From contig CAWCSS010000009.1 of assembly GCA_963798325.1 (NCBI GenBank), forward strand, positions 682,001 to 746,000: a DNA stretch of 64,000 nucleotides. Direction: 5' to 3'. A model generated the notes under the pieces. That model was not told where the DNA came from and did not search any database. It was given only the letters and a program-made list of their open reading frames with translations. A program made the translations under genes and the position numbers. Below are positions 46,158 through 53,670 of the stretch, one piece after another (within the stretch, counting starts at the first letter, position 1; each line of letters begins with the position of its first letter). This DNA is from Solirubrobacter sp963798325. GTDB lineage: Bacteria; Actinomycetota; Thermoleophilia; Solirubrobacterales; Solirubrobacteraceae.

Positions 46158-46185
46158 TTGTTATCGCTAACATGCCGTGTGTCAA
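46158..46185 (-). promoter_or_regulatory. Importer promoter with overlapping LacI-type operator
   Basis: On the minus strand TTGACA (46180-46185), 16 bp, TAACAA (46158-46163; AACAAT with 17 bp is the alternative). The near-palindrome TGTTAGCGATAACA (46159-46172) overlaps the -10. Transcript start would give a ~130-nt leader. Confidence 0.65.
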
Positions 46186-46224
46186 GTCCATTTCTCATCA
46201 ACCTGTTTGTGATTCGCACGCCGC

Positions 46225-46242
46225 TCTGTGAGCGCTCACAGA
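46225..46242. promoter_or_regulatory. 18-bp perfect LacI-type operator
   Basis: TCTGTGAGCGCTCACAGA, a perfect palindrome with central GC, 40 bp upstream of the importer -35 and 21 bp after araA. It is the best match among the five operator-like sites and, paired with the site at the -10, could support looping. Confidence 0.7.
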
Positions 46243-46263
46243 CCGGTCCCGCCTTGTTGGCGT

Positions 46264-47697
46264 TCAGACGGTGACCAGCTCGATGCCCGCGGCCTCGCAG
46301 AAGCGCGCCCAGGCACCGGCCACGCGGCCGCGGTTGAGCACCTGGTGGTGCGGACCGCCGGCCCGCAGCCACTGGTCCATGCACGCCCGCACCCCGCTGT
46401 CCGGACGGAAGAAGCCGTACGGCATCTCGAACAGCGGCAGCTCCTCGGCGTCCAGGATCTCGCCCTCGCTGACCACCAGCCGGTAGCGGCCGTCGCCGAT
46501 CACCACGAGCGTGGCGAGCGTCATCGGCCCGGTCTCGTACTGGAACAGCAACGTCGGCGGGTCATCGAGCGCGCCGATCCCCAGCGGGCGCTTGATCAGC
46601 TTCACGGGACGATCGGCGCGGGCCATCGCCCAGTTGCCCTCACCCATATGGCTCATCAGGATCGCGTCCCGCGCGAAGTCCATCGCGTACATCTCGGTGA
46701 ACTGCGTCTCACCGAGGAGGTCGGTCGCCGCGCACATCAGGGCGCCGGAGAGCGGATCGCCTTCGGCGCCGAAGCCGTAGCCCTGAGCCATCAACGACGA
46801 CGCCGCCGCGAGCGGCAACCGCTCGAAGCGCCCGTCCTCGGCGATCGCGCCGAAGTGGGTGCTGTACGCGCCGTACCCGCCGTCGTCGAGCACCGCCTGG
46901 ATGCCCAACTGCATCCGCGCGTGCGACTCGCGCTCCTCGGCGCTCAGTCGCGGATCGATCTCGAAGCGCCCGTTCTCGAACTCGATCAGCGCGGCGACCT
47001 CGTCCGCCCCGACCGCCTCGGCCGCGCGGATGATCGCGCCCGGAGCGAGCGAGTCGATCTGCGGGCCGAGATGGCGCAGGAAGCTCTGTTCGTCGACGCG
47101 GATGTCGCCCATCCCGTTCATCGCGTAGCCGAAGACCGCGATCTTCAGTGAACGCCAGCGGGTGACGGCGGCGGCGGCGCGCGCCCACTCCGTGACCGAG
47201 CCGCGGAACTCGGGCGAGGTCCAGTCGCCGGTGACGACGTGGAACGGACGGCCGGAGCGGACCATCGCGTTGGCCGTGTCCTGCGCGCCGTGGATGCCCT
47301 GGTTGTAGGTCAGGTCCCCCATGTCCCAGGCGGTCGTGACCTCGGGGACCGGCTGGACATTGGCCAGGCAGACCGGCAGGCGCGTCTCGCTCAGCGCACG
47401 CGCGACCCGCATGCCCGGCCCGTAGGTGAGCATGACCACCAGCACGCCGTCGAGGCCGTCCTGCTCAAAGCCGCGAACGGTGGCCTCGATGTCGGCGCGG
47501 TTGCGCGCGGGTGGGGCGACGAGCACGTCCACGCCGTCCGCGAGCTGCGCGCCGATCTCCTGCGCGTACGCCGCCTGGCGCTCGGTGATGCCCGGCAGCA
47601 TGTCGTCGTAGAGCTCCTGCATGATGCCGAGCACGCCGACCCGCGGGCGGGTGGCGACGCGCTCAGCGCTGTCCGTAGACGTTCTGGTAGCGGTCAT
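46264..47697 (-). CDS. araA: L-arabinose isomerase
   Basis: 477 residues. It converts L-arabinose to L-ribulose in the cytoplasm using Mn2+. Metal-site residues lie in GYGFGAEGDPLSG (Glu), FTEMYAMDF (Glu), LMSHMGEGNWAMAR (His) and AGGPHHQVLNRG (His). Other blocks are TYGPGMRVARAL and AWDMGDLTYNQGIHG. The sequence belongs to the L-arabinose/L-fucose isomerase family variant common in actinobacteria, not the classic E. coli type. It overlaps araD by 35 bp and is the third gene of araB-araD-araA. Confidence 0.93.
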   Translation of the reverse strand: MTATRTSTDSAERVATRPRVGVLGIMQELYDDMLPGITERQAAYAQEIGAQLADGVDVLVAPPARNRADIEATVRGFEQDGLDGVLVVMLTYGPGMRVARALSETRLPVCLANVQPVPEVTTAWDMGDLTYNQGIHGAQDTANAMVRSGRPFHVVTGDWTSPEFRGSVTEWARAAAAVTRWRSLKIAVFGYAMNGMGDIRVDEQSFLRHLGPQIDSLAPGAIIRAAEAVGADEVAALIEFENGRFEIDPRLSAEERESHARMQLGIQAVLDDGGYGAYSTHFGAIAEDGRFERLPLAAASSLMAQGYGFGAEGDPLSGALMCAATDLLGETQFTEMYAMDFARDAILMSHMGEGNWAMARADRPVKLIKRPLGIGALDDPPTLLFQYETGPMTLATLVVIGDGRYRLVVSEGEILDAEELPLFEMPYGFFRPDSGVRACMDQWLRAGGPHHQVLNRGRVAGAWARFCEAAGIELVTV

Positions 47698-48301
47698 AGA
47701 GCGCGTCGATCTCCTTGGAGGTCAGGGGGATGGGGGTGCCGAGGGTCCGTGCGAGATGCACGGTGCGTGCGACGTCCTCGCACATGACCGCGGCCTTGAT
47801 GGCGTCGCGAGGACCGCGACCGATGGTGAAGACTCCGTGGCTGCGCATCAGCACGGCCGGTGAGCGGTGACCGTCGAGCGTGTCGACGATCCCGCGGCCG
47901 ATCTCGGCGTCGCCGATCAGCGCGAACGGGCCGATCGGGATCTCGCCGCCGAACTCGTCGGCCATGGCGGTCAGCACGCAGGGAATCGCCTCCCCGCGCG
48001 CCGCCCACGCCGTCGCGTACGTGCTGTGCGTGTGCGCGACGCCGCCGACGTGCGGCATGTGCCGGTAGACGTAGCCGTGGGTGGCGGCGTCGCTGGAAGC
48101 GGCGTACTCGCCCTCGACGACCAGCCCGTCGAAGTCGCAGACCACCATGTGCTCCGGCTCGAGCTCTTCGAAGGGGACGCCTGAGGCCTTGATGACCATC
48201 AGGTCCTCGCCCTCGAGCCGGGCGGACAGGTTGCCTGACGTCCACGCCACCAGGCCCTGGCGCGGCAGCTCCAGGTGGAGCCGGCAGAGCAGGTCCTTCA
48301 T
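47663..48301 (-). CDS. araD: L-ribulose-5-phosphate 4-epimerase
   Basis: 212 residues, class II aldolase/adducin fold. Substrate and zinc residues are WTSGNLSAR (phosphate site), IKASGVPFEEL, the Zn ligands in AHTHSTYATAW and MRSHGVFTIG, with DLYQ-like ALYDRYQNVYGQ at the end. It converts L-ribulose-5-P to D-xylulose-5-P for the pentose phosphate pathway. ATG 48301 overlaps the araB stop (ATGA), so the kinase and epimerase are translationally coupled. Confidence 0.94.
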   Translation of the reverse strand: MKDLLCRLHLELPRQGLVAWTSGNLSARLEGEDLMVIKASGVPFEELEPEHMVVCDFDGLVVEGEYAASSDAATHGYVYRHMPHVGGVAHTHSTYATAWAARGEAIPCVLTAMADEFGGEIPIGPFALIGDAEIGRGIVDTLDGHRSPAVLMRSHGVFTIGRGPRDAIKAAVMCEDVARTVHLARTLGTPIPLTSKEIDALYDRYQNVYGQR

Positions 48302-49920
48302 GCCACGACCGCCCTCGCGGGCCGGCGCAGCGCGTGCATGACGTCGTCGCCGCCGCGGCCGAAGTGGTCGTGCAGGCGCAGGTAGTGCGCGTAGAGCTCG
48401 TCGTAGGCGTCGGCGTCGGCCTCGTTGGGCAGGTAGGCGTCGCGGATCTGGGAGCCCATGGCGTCGGAGGCCGCGTGGATGTCCTCGTAGACGCCGGCGG
48501 CCACCGCCGCGTGAATCGCGCTGCCGAGCGCCGGGCCCTGCTCGGAGCCGATCAGGTGCAGCGGCCGCCGCAGCACGTCGGCGTAGATCTGCATCAGGAA
48601 CGCGTTGCGCTGCAGACCGCCGGCGACCACGAAGTCCTCGACCGGCACGCCGCTGGCCTCGAAGGTCTCCACGATCGTGCGCGCGCCGAACGCGGTCGCC
48701 TCGACGAGCGCCCGGTAGACCTCGAACGGCCGCGTGGCCAGCGTCAACCCGACGATCACGCCGGAGAGCTCGTGATCGACCAGCGTCGAGCGGTTGCCGC
48801 TCTGCCAGTCGAGCGCGACCAGTCCGTGCTCGCCCACGCGCTGCTGCGCGGCGAGCGCGCTCAGCTCCTCGTGCGACTGGCTCGCGAAGTGCTCGACGAA
48901 CCAGCCGAAGATGTCCCCGACGCCGCTCTGCCCGGCCTCATAGCCCCACAGCCCCGGGGTGATCCCGCCCTCGACCACGCCGCACATGCCGGGGACCTCG
49001 TGCAGCTCCGCGCCGTTCATGACGTGACACGTCGAGGTGCCCATGATCGCCACCATCTGCCCCGGACCGGTCGCCTGCGCGGCGGGCGCGGTCACGTGCG
49101 CGTCGACGTTGCCGATCGCCACCGCGATGCCCTCGGGCAGGCCCGTCCACGCCGCGGCCTCACTCGTCAGGCCGCCTGCCTTCGCCCCCAGCGGCGACAG
49201 CGGGAACTCCAGCTTCTCGACCACGAAGTCGGCGAAGTCGGGGTGCAGCGACGCGCAGTAACCGCGGCTCGGGTAGCTGCCGTCCTGGAAGATGCCCTTG
49301 TAGCCCGCCGTGCAGACATTGCGCGTCTCGGCGCCGCACAGCTGCCACACGATCCAGTCGGCGGCCTCGATCCAGCGCTCCATCGCGCGGTAGACCTCGG
49401 GGTCCTCTTCGAGCACCTGCAGCGCCTTCGCGAACTCCCACTCCGAGCTGATCCGCCCGCCGTAGCGGCTGATCCACGGCTCGGCGAGCTCGGTCACGCG
49501 CTCGGCCTGCGCCTGCGCGGCGTGGTGCTTCCACAGCTTCGGATACGCGTGCGCGCGCGAGCGGAACCCGTCCACCTCGCACAGCGGCGTCCCGTCGCGC
49601 AGCACCGGCATCGGCGTCGACGCGGTGAAATCGGTGGCGATCCCGACGACGTTGGCGGGATCGACCCCCGCGCGCCGGATCGCCTCCGGGACCGCGTGCT
49701 TGAGCACGCCGCGGTAGTCCTCGGGATCCTGCAGCGCCCAGGCCGGCGGCAGCTTCTCGCCTGTGGCGGGCAGCGCCTGCTCGATCACCGCGTGCGGATA
49801 CGGGTACACCGCCGTGCCCAGCTCCGCGCCATCGCTCGTGCGGACGACCACGGCGCGCCCGGACAACGTCCCGTAGTCGACGCCGACGACCAGGGTTTCG
49901 GTACGGCCTCTCTCCTCCAT
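48298..49920 (-). CDS. araB: L-ribulokinase
   Basis: 540 residues, FGGY carbohydrate kinase. The N-terminal phosphate loop is VGVDYGTLSGRAVVV, a ribulokinase mark. Further blocks are ATDFTASTPMPV, GRISSEWEFAKALQV (substrate site), AIGNVDAHVTAPAA, GTSTCHVM and the C-terminal FVVAGGLQRNAFLMQIYADVL. It phosphorylates L-ribulose with ATP. First gene of araBDA. The promoter TTGACA-17-TAACAT ends 8 nt before ATG, giving an almost leaderless mRNA, with an operator across the spacer and -10. Confidence 0.95.
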   Translation of the reverse strand: MEERGRTETLVVGVDYGTLSGRAVVVRTSDGAELGTAVYPYPHAVIEQALPATGEKLPPAWALQDPEDYRGVLKHAVPEAIRRAGVDPANVVGIATDFTASTPMPVLRDGTPLCEVDGFRSRAHAYPKLWKHHAAQAQAERVTELAEPWISRYGGRISSEWEFAKALQVLEEDPEVYRAMERWIEAADWIVWQLCGAETRNVCTAGYKGIFQDGSYPSRGYCASLHPDFADFVVEKLEFPLSPLGAKAGGLTSEAAAWTGLPEGIAVAIGNVDAHVTAPAAQATGPGQMVAIMGTSTCHVMNGAELHEVPGMCGVVEGGITPGLWGYEAGQSGVGDIFGWFVEHFASQSHEELSALAAQQRVGEHGLVALDWQSGNRSTLVDHELSGVIVGLTLATRPFEVYRALVEATAFGARTIVETFEASGVPVEDFVVAGGLQRNAFLMQIYADVLRRPLHLIGSEQGPALGSAIHAAVAAGVYEDIHAASDAMGSQIRDAYLPNEADADAYDELYAHYLRLHDHFGRGGDDVMHALRRPARAVVA

Positions 49921-49928
49921 GGGCGAGG

Positions 49929-49957
49929 ATGTTAGCGCTCACATATACCCGTGTCAA
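49929..49957 (-). promoter_or_regulatory. araB promoter with overlapping operator
   Basis: Minus strand TTGACA (49952-49957), 17 bp, TAACAT (49929-49934). Operator TGTGAGCGCTAACA occupies 49930-49943, covering the -10 and part of the spacer, as expected for repression. Confidence 0.75.
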
Positions 49958-50003
49958 ACACCTGTCTCGCCCTTGGCGGAACCATGTGCGCGTTCACGCT
50001 CAG

Positions 50004-50020
50004 GGCGGCGCGAAGCCGCC
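50004..50020 (-). terminator. Short GC hairpin after the LacI gene
   Basis: GGCGGC, loop GCGAA, GCCGCC, 21 bp past the regulator stop and before the araB promoter. It has no U-tract, so support is modest. Confidence 0.35.
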
Positions 50021-50040
50021 GCGAGAGGGCGCGGCGGCGG

Positions 50041-51075
50041 CTAGCGCGGCGGAGAGGTGCTGGCGCGCACGACGAGCGTGGCCGGCACGGTGGCGCGCGC
50101 GTTCGAGCGCCGCCCCGACTCGATCTCGGCCAGCAGCAGGTGCAGCGAGCGACGGCCCATCTCGTTGAAGTCCTGGCGGACCGTCGTCAGCGGCGGGGTG
50201 AAGAACTCCGACTCGGGGATGTCGTCGAAGCCGACGACGCTGACGTCGCCCGGCACGTCCTTGCCGAGCTCGTGCAGGACACGCAGCAGTCCGAGCGCCA
50301 TCTGGTCGTTGGCCACGAAGATCGCGGTCACGTCCGGCTGATCGAGCAGCCGGCGGCCGAGCTCGTAGCCCGAGCGCGGGGACCAGTCCCCGCGCAGCGG
50401 CGCGTGTGAGCGGGCGCCCGCGGCGTCCAGCGCGTCGCGCCAGCCCTCGATGCGCTGGCCGGCCTCCGACCAGTCCTGCGGCCCCGCGAGATGATGGACG
50501 GTCGGGTGGCCGAGTTCGAGCAGGTGCCGGGTGGCGAGCTGCGCCCCGTGGTACTGGTCGACCTCGGCGACGGGCACGCCCTCCTGCGGTCCGGCCTCCA
50601 CGGCCACGATCGGCAGGTCGGCCGGCAGGTCCCAGAGCGCGCCCATCGAGGCCACCTGGGGAGCGATGACCAACACGCCGTCGACGCCCAGCGCCCGCAG
50701 CCGCTCGACCGCCCGCAGCACGGCCATGCGGTCGAGGGACTCCAGGGAGACGATGCTCACGAAGTAGCCGGCGGCGTGCGCCGCCCGCTCGATCCCGACC
50801 AGCGTCGAGGCCGGGCCGTAGAGCGTCGTGTCGAACGTGACCACGCCGAGCGTCTGGGACTTGCCCGTGACGAGCGCGCGGGCGACCGTGTTCGGCCGGT
50901 AGTCGAGCTTCTCCATCGCGGCCATCACACGGTCGCGCGTCTCGGGCCGGACATGCTCGGACCCGTTGATCACGCGCGACACCGTCTGGTGTGAGACGCC
51001 CGCGAGCCGCGCGACGTCGTACATCACGGCCGGCTTGCGCTTGCCGCGCTCCGCGGGTTCTGGGTGAGCGCTCAC
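50041..51075 (-). CDS. LacI-family repressor of the arabinose locus
   Basis: 344 residues from GTG 51075 (VSAHPEPAERG). The HTH is YDVARLAGVSHQTVSRVING (about 19-38), then the hinge RPNTVARALVTGKSQTLGV. The ligand domain of periplasmic-binding type I fold has GVLVIAPQV, DQYHGAQLATRHLLELGH, WRDALDAAG, AIFVANDQMALGLLRVLHELGKDVP and SVVGFDDIPESEFFTPPLTTVRQD. It is expected to bind GC-centred palindromes at galM, the importer, araB and its own start, and to be released by arabinose or a derivative (inferred from context; an AraR-like role). Confidence 0.9.
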   Translation of the reverse strand: MSAHPEPAERGKRKPAVMYDVARLAGVSHQTVSRVINGSEHVRPETRDRVMAAMEKLDYRPNTVARALVTGKSQTLGVVTFDTTLYGPASTLVGIERAAHAAGYFVSIVSLESLDRMAVLRAVERLRALGVDGVLVIAPQVASMGALWDLPADLPIVAVEAGPQEGVPVAEVDQYHGAQLATRHLLELGHPTVHHLAGPQDWSEAGQRIEGWRDALDAAGARSHAPLRGDWSPRSGYELGRRLLDQPDVTAIFVANDQMALGLLRVLHELGKDVPGDVSVVGFDDIPESEFFTPPLTTVRQDFNEMGRRSLHLLLAEIESGRRSNARATVPATLVVRASTSPPR

Positions 51076-51087
51076 ACGGCAACCATA
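51064..51087 (-). promoter_or_regulatory. lacI leaderless promoter with operator at the start codon
   Basis: TATGGT on the minus strand (51082-51087) ends 6 nt before GTG 51075. GTGAGCGCTCAC (51064-51075) covers codons 1-4. Geometry is identical to galM. Confidence 0.65.
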
Positions 51088-51239
51088 CCGATCCCCAGAC
51101 GGCCTTGTGGGCGGGAGGGTGAACGTCAAGGCCTCCGCGCAGGCGCCGTTGACGGAGGCCGCGTTACGTTTCCGTACCAGGAGGACGGTTTCGTCACACT
51201 GCCGGCGCCGTGGGTGGCGTTCTGCTCGCCGCCCGCGGT

Positions 51240-51902
51240 TCAGGCGAGCCCAAGCGCCACCGCACGAGCGCGAGCCGGCGCCGGGTCGTACTCCGCCCGC
51301 CACCACGTCGCGACCCGGTCCGCCAGGTCCAACTCGAGCCACCGCGCGAACGGGTCGGCGTCGAGCCCGTCCCACCACTCGCCCCGTGGCGGCACCGGCG
51401 CACCCACCGCGCCCGGGTTCAGGAGCCACTTCCCGTCCGCCAGCGACAGCGGCTCGCCCACGACCAACGGCACCGGTCGCCGCACCCCCGCGCGGAACGC
51501 CGCCGCCGCGTGCGTGTGACCCACGAGCCCGAGCGGCTCGCGCTGGACCTCCAGACACGCGGCCGCGGTCGCCGGGGTCACGTACTCGCGGACCGGGTTG
51601 CGCGGTCCTCCGTGCCAGCACTGCACGCCCTCGCGCCGCGCGGCCGGGCGGCGCCGCTTCATCCAGGCGAGATCCTCGGCGGACAGTCCCACGCGCGCCT
51701 CCTCCGGGTAGTCGTGGTTGCCGAGCAGCGCGACCGTGCAGAACGACCGCACCCGCTCGACGACGTACGCGCCGTCCGGCCCCGTGCCGAGCATGTCCCC
51801 GAGGCACCACAACTGGTCGACGCGCGCCGCCACGCACGCGCGCAGCACCGCGTCGAGCGCCTCGGCGTGCGCGTGGATGTCGCCGAAGACGGCGACCCTC
51901 AC
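51240..51902 (-). CDS. Calcineurin-like metallophosphoesterase
   Basis: 220 residues from GTG 51902. Motifs: VFGDIHAHAEALDAVL (D-x-H), WCLGDMLGTGP (G-D), LLGNHDYPE (G-N-H-D), CWHGGPRNP (His) and LVGHTHAAAAF (G-H-x-H). The dinuclear metal site is complete. Family members hydrolyse cyclic nucleotides, phosphoproteins or nucleotides; the YfcE-like substrate is unknown. It starts within the stop of the small upstream ORF (GTGA overlap). Confidence 0.92.
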   Translation of the reverse strand: MRVAVFGDIHAHAEALDAVLRACVAARVDQLWCLGDMLGTGPDGAYVVERVRSFCTVALLGNHDYPEEARVGLSAEDLAWMKRRRPAARREGVQCWHGGPRNPVREYVTPATAAACLEVQREPLGLVGHTHAAAAFRAGVRRPVPLVVGEPLSLADGKWLLNPGAVGAPVPPRGEWWDGLDADPFARWLELDLADRVATWWRAEYDPAPARARAVALGLA

Positions 51903-52078
51903 GAGCCGATCGCGGCGACCAGCACGGCGTCGCCGGAAGGCAAGGCGGTCGACACGCGAGATGACGCCGTGGTGCCCGGCGCGGCGCCGAGCAACGCCGC
52001 GACGCGCGGGTCATGGCGGGACGGCGGCTCGGGCCGTGCCTCCCCGCCGTCGATCGTGGGATGCCGGCGCGGCGCCAT
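51899..52078 (-). CDS. Short hypothetical protein coupled to the phosphoesterase
   Basis: 59 residues from ATG 52078 (MAPRRHPTIDGG). TACGAT stands 7 nt upstream (52086-52091), a leaderless promoter. The tail RVAALLGAAPGTTASSRV and GDAVLVAAIGS is mildly hydrophobic. The stop overlaps the phosphoesterase GTG. No family is recognised. Promoter and coupling make it more credible than its size alone would. Confidence 0.5.
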   Translation of the reverse strand: MAPRRHPTIDGGEARPEPPSRHDPRVAALLGAAPGTTASSRVSTALPSGDAVLVAAIGS

Positions 52079-52085
52079 GCGCCCG

Positions 52086-52095
52086 ATCGTAACGT
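52086..52095. promoter_or_regulatory. Overlapping divergent leaderless -10 hexamers
   Basis: TACGAT on the minus strand (52086-52091) and TAACGT on the plus strand (52090-52095) share two bases. They lie 7 and 8 nt from the starts at 52078 and 52104. Confidence 0.5.
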
Positions 52096-52103
52096 CCCCG
52101 GGC

Positions 52104-52433
52104 ATGAGCCTCTACGCGCTGAACCTGTTCGACCTCGCCGACAACGACGACTACCTCGAGTACTCGCGCCGCTCGCTCGGCGCGGTGCGCGAATACGGCG
52201 GCTCCGTCGTCGCCCTGGGCAAGCTCGCGCCGGACGCTCCGGTGAGCCGGGGCGACACACCGCCGCGCCAGGCGATGGTGCTCGTGGAATGGCCGTCGCA
52301 GGAGGCCTTCCAGGGCTTCCTCGACGATCCCACGCATGCCGATCTGCACCCGCTGCGCGAGAACGGCACGCGCAACTACCTGTGGTGGGCCTACGAGAAG
52401 CTCGAGGATCTGCGGCCGTTGCTGAAGCCGTAA
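52104..52433 (+). CDS. DUF1330-like dimeric alpha+beta barrel protein
   Basis: 109 residues from ATG 52104. LYALNLFDLADNDDYLEYSRRS, QAMVLVEWPSQEAFQGFLDDP and HPLRENGTRNYLWWAYEKLEDL are the pattern of DUF1330/EthD-like ferredoxin-fold proteins, which may act as small oxygenases or ligand-binding dimers. It is a single-gene unit; its stop overlaps the start of the motif upstream of the hot-dog operon. Confidence 0.8.
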   Translation: MSLYALNLFDLADNDDYLEYSRRSLGAVREYGGSVVALGKLAPDAPVSRGDTPPRQAMVLVEWPSQEAFQGFLDDPTHADLHPLRENGTRNYLWWAYEKLEDLRPLLKP

Positions 52434-52465
52434 TTCAAACAATCGGTCGGTCGATGGTGTAGGAT
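52433..52465 (+). promoter_or_regulatory. Catabolic-island motif site 1 and leaderless -10
   Basis: A 23-bp motif (52433-52455, core AAACAATCGGTCGGTC) precedes TAGGAT (52460-52465), which ends 7 nt before ATG 52473. The motif matches site 2 at 16 of 19 core positions. Confidence 0.6.
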
Positions 52466-52472
52466 GGGCGCC

Positions 52473-52871
52473 ATGGAGGACCTAGTGGGGAGAGAGCTTC
52501 CGCCGGGGACGTTCACGCTCACGCGCGAGCGCTACGAGCAGTTCGCCGAGAGCGTCGAGGGCGACCCGTCGGCGGACCCGACGGTCGACGCGCTGTGGAT
52601 CCTCAGCGCGAGCGAGGCCACCGAGCTGCTGGCGCTCGCGGACTGCGACATCGTCAATGACGGGCCGATGCTGGGCGGCATCGCGATGGACCTCCAGCGC
52701 GAGCTGCACCTCGATCGCGAGTACGCCACGCACAAGCGGATCGTCGGCCTCGAGCGCAAGCAGGGCAGGCGCGCCGGCACGTTCGACCTGCTGAAGGTCC
52801 GGGCCGCGCTCGCCGACGACGAGGGCGAGGTCGCGGCCGTGCTCACCACCTACGTCCTGCCGCGCCGATGA
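52473..52871 (+). CDS. MaoC/FAS1-type dehydratase N-terminal-like hot-dog protein
   Basis: 132 residues. ATG 52473 is chosen over ATG 52464 because TAGGAT is 7 nt before it. It resembles the first half of two-part (R)-hydratases (FAS1 dehydratase N-terminal): LVGRELPPGTFTLTRERYEQFAESV, then ALWILSASEATELLALADC and GGIAMDLQRELH in place of the usual substrate loop. It probably pairs with the next gene to form a heterodimeric enoyl-CoA hydratase, as in actinobacterial steroid/acyl-CoA catabolism. Stop overlaps the next start (ATGA). Confidence 0.8.
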   Translation: MEDLVGRELPPGTFTLTRERYEQFAESVEGDPSADPTVDALWILSASEATELLALADCDIVNDGPMLGGIAMDLQRELHLDREYATHKRIVGLERKQGRRAGTFDLLKVRAALADDEGEVAAVLTTYVLPRR

Positions 52872-53227
52872 AGTACGTCATCGAGTCCGTCAGCCCCGAG
52901 CACATGAAGACGCTCGCGCTCGCGCTCGAGGACCCCAACCCGATCCACCTCGACCCGCAGACCGTCAAGGACCTCGGGATGGGCGACCGAGTCATCAACC
53001 AGGGCCCCGCGAACTGCAGCTACATCGTCAACATGCTTCGCGAGGCCTATCCGCAGGGCACGATCACCAGGCTCGAGTTCCGCCTGCTCGGCAACGTCTT
53101 CGGCGGCGAGAAGGCGATCGCCGGCGGCGAGGTCGTCAGCGAAGGCGCCACGATCGACCTCAACGTCTGGCTCGACATCGAAGGCCGCGGCCGTGTCGTC
53201 GACGGCACCGCGACGGTGCGGCCATGA
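52868..53227 (+). CDS. MaoC-like enoyl-CoA hydratase subunit
   Basis: 119 residues. Hot-dog fold with the hydratase-2 catalytic block ALEDPNPIHLDPQTVKDLG (Asp and His), then VINQGPANCSYIVNMLREA and RLEFRLLGNVFGGEKAIAGG. Catalytic Asp/His reside here, while the preceding protein lacks them, typical of split MaoC heterodimers. Expected to hydrate a trans-2-enoyl-CoA. ATGA overlap on both sides within the operon. Confidence 0.88.
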   Translation: MKYVIESVSPEHMKTLALALEDPNPIHLDPQTVKDLGMGDRVINQGPANCSYIVNMLREAYPQGTITRLEFRLLGNVFGGEKAIAGGEVVSEGATIDLNVWLDIEGRGRVVDGTATVRP

Positions 53228-53667
53228 TGCACCATGTCGGCCTGCAGGTGACGGACATCGACCGCGCCGCGACCTTCTACCGCGAGGCCTTCGGCGCGAC
53301 CTGGATGGTCCTGCCCCTGGACTTCGAAGGTGACGCCGCGCGGATGAGCCAGGGCGTCGACGCGTATCGCCTGGCGATGCTCAGTCTCGGCAACGCCGCC
53401 GTGGAGCTGTTCGAGCTGCCGGACCCGCCGGCGCCGAGCGAGCTCCGCCTCCCCCACCTCGCGGTCCAGGTCGAGGACACCGACGAGGCGCTCGAGCGCG
53501 TCGAGCGGCACGGCGGCACGCGCATCTGGCCCCAGGTCGACCGCCTCGGCCGCGCGCGGGTGATCTACGTCCGAGACCCTGACGGAAACGTGGTCGAGTT
53601 GCTCGATCACCCGCCCGAGGTGATCGCGGGCGCACTGCATCGCTGGTTCCCGGACTCCAGGCCGTAG
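53224..53667 (+). CDS. VOC protein, methylmalonyl-CoA-epimerase-like
   Basis: 147 residues, ATG 53224. The single-domain VOC fold starts MHHVGLQVTDIDRAATFY (metal His) and has LRLPHLAVQVEDTDEALERVE (second His) and VIYVRDPDGNVVELLDHP (Glu ligand). Resembles epimerase/glyoxalase members acting on CoA thioesters, which fits the acyl-CoA operon. The exact reaction is unknown. Confidence 0.85.
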   Translation: MMHHVGLQVTDIDRAATFYREAFGATWMVLPLDFEGDAARMSQGVDAYRLAMLSLGNAAVELFELPDPPAPSELRLPHLAVQVEDTDEALERVERHGGTRIWPQVDRLGRARVIYVRDPDGNVVELLDHPPEVIAGALHRWFPDSRP

Positions 53668-53670
53668 GCG

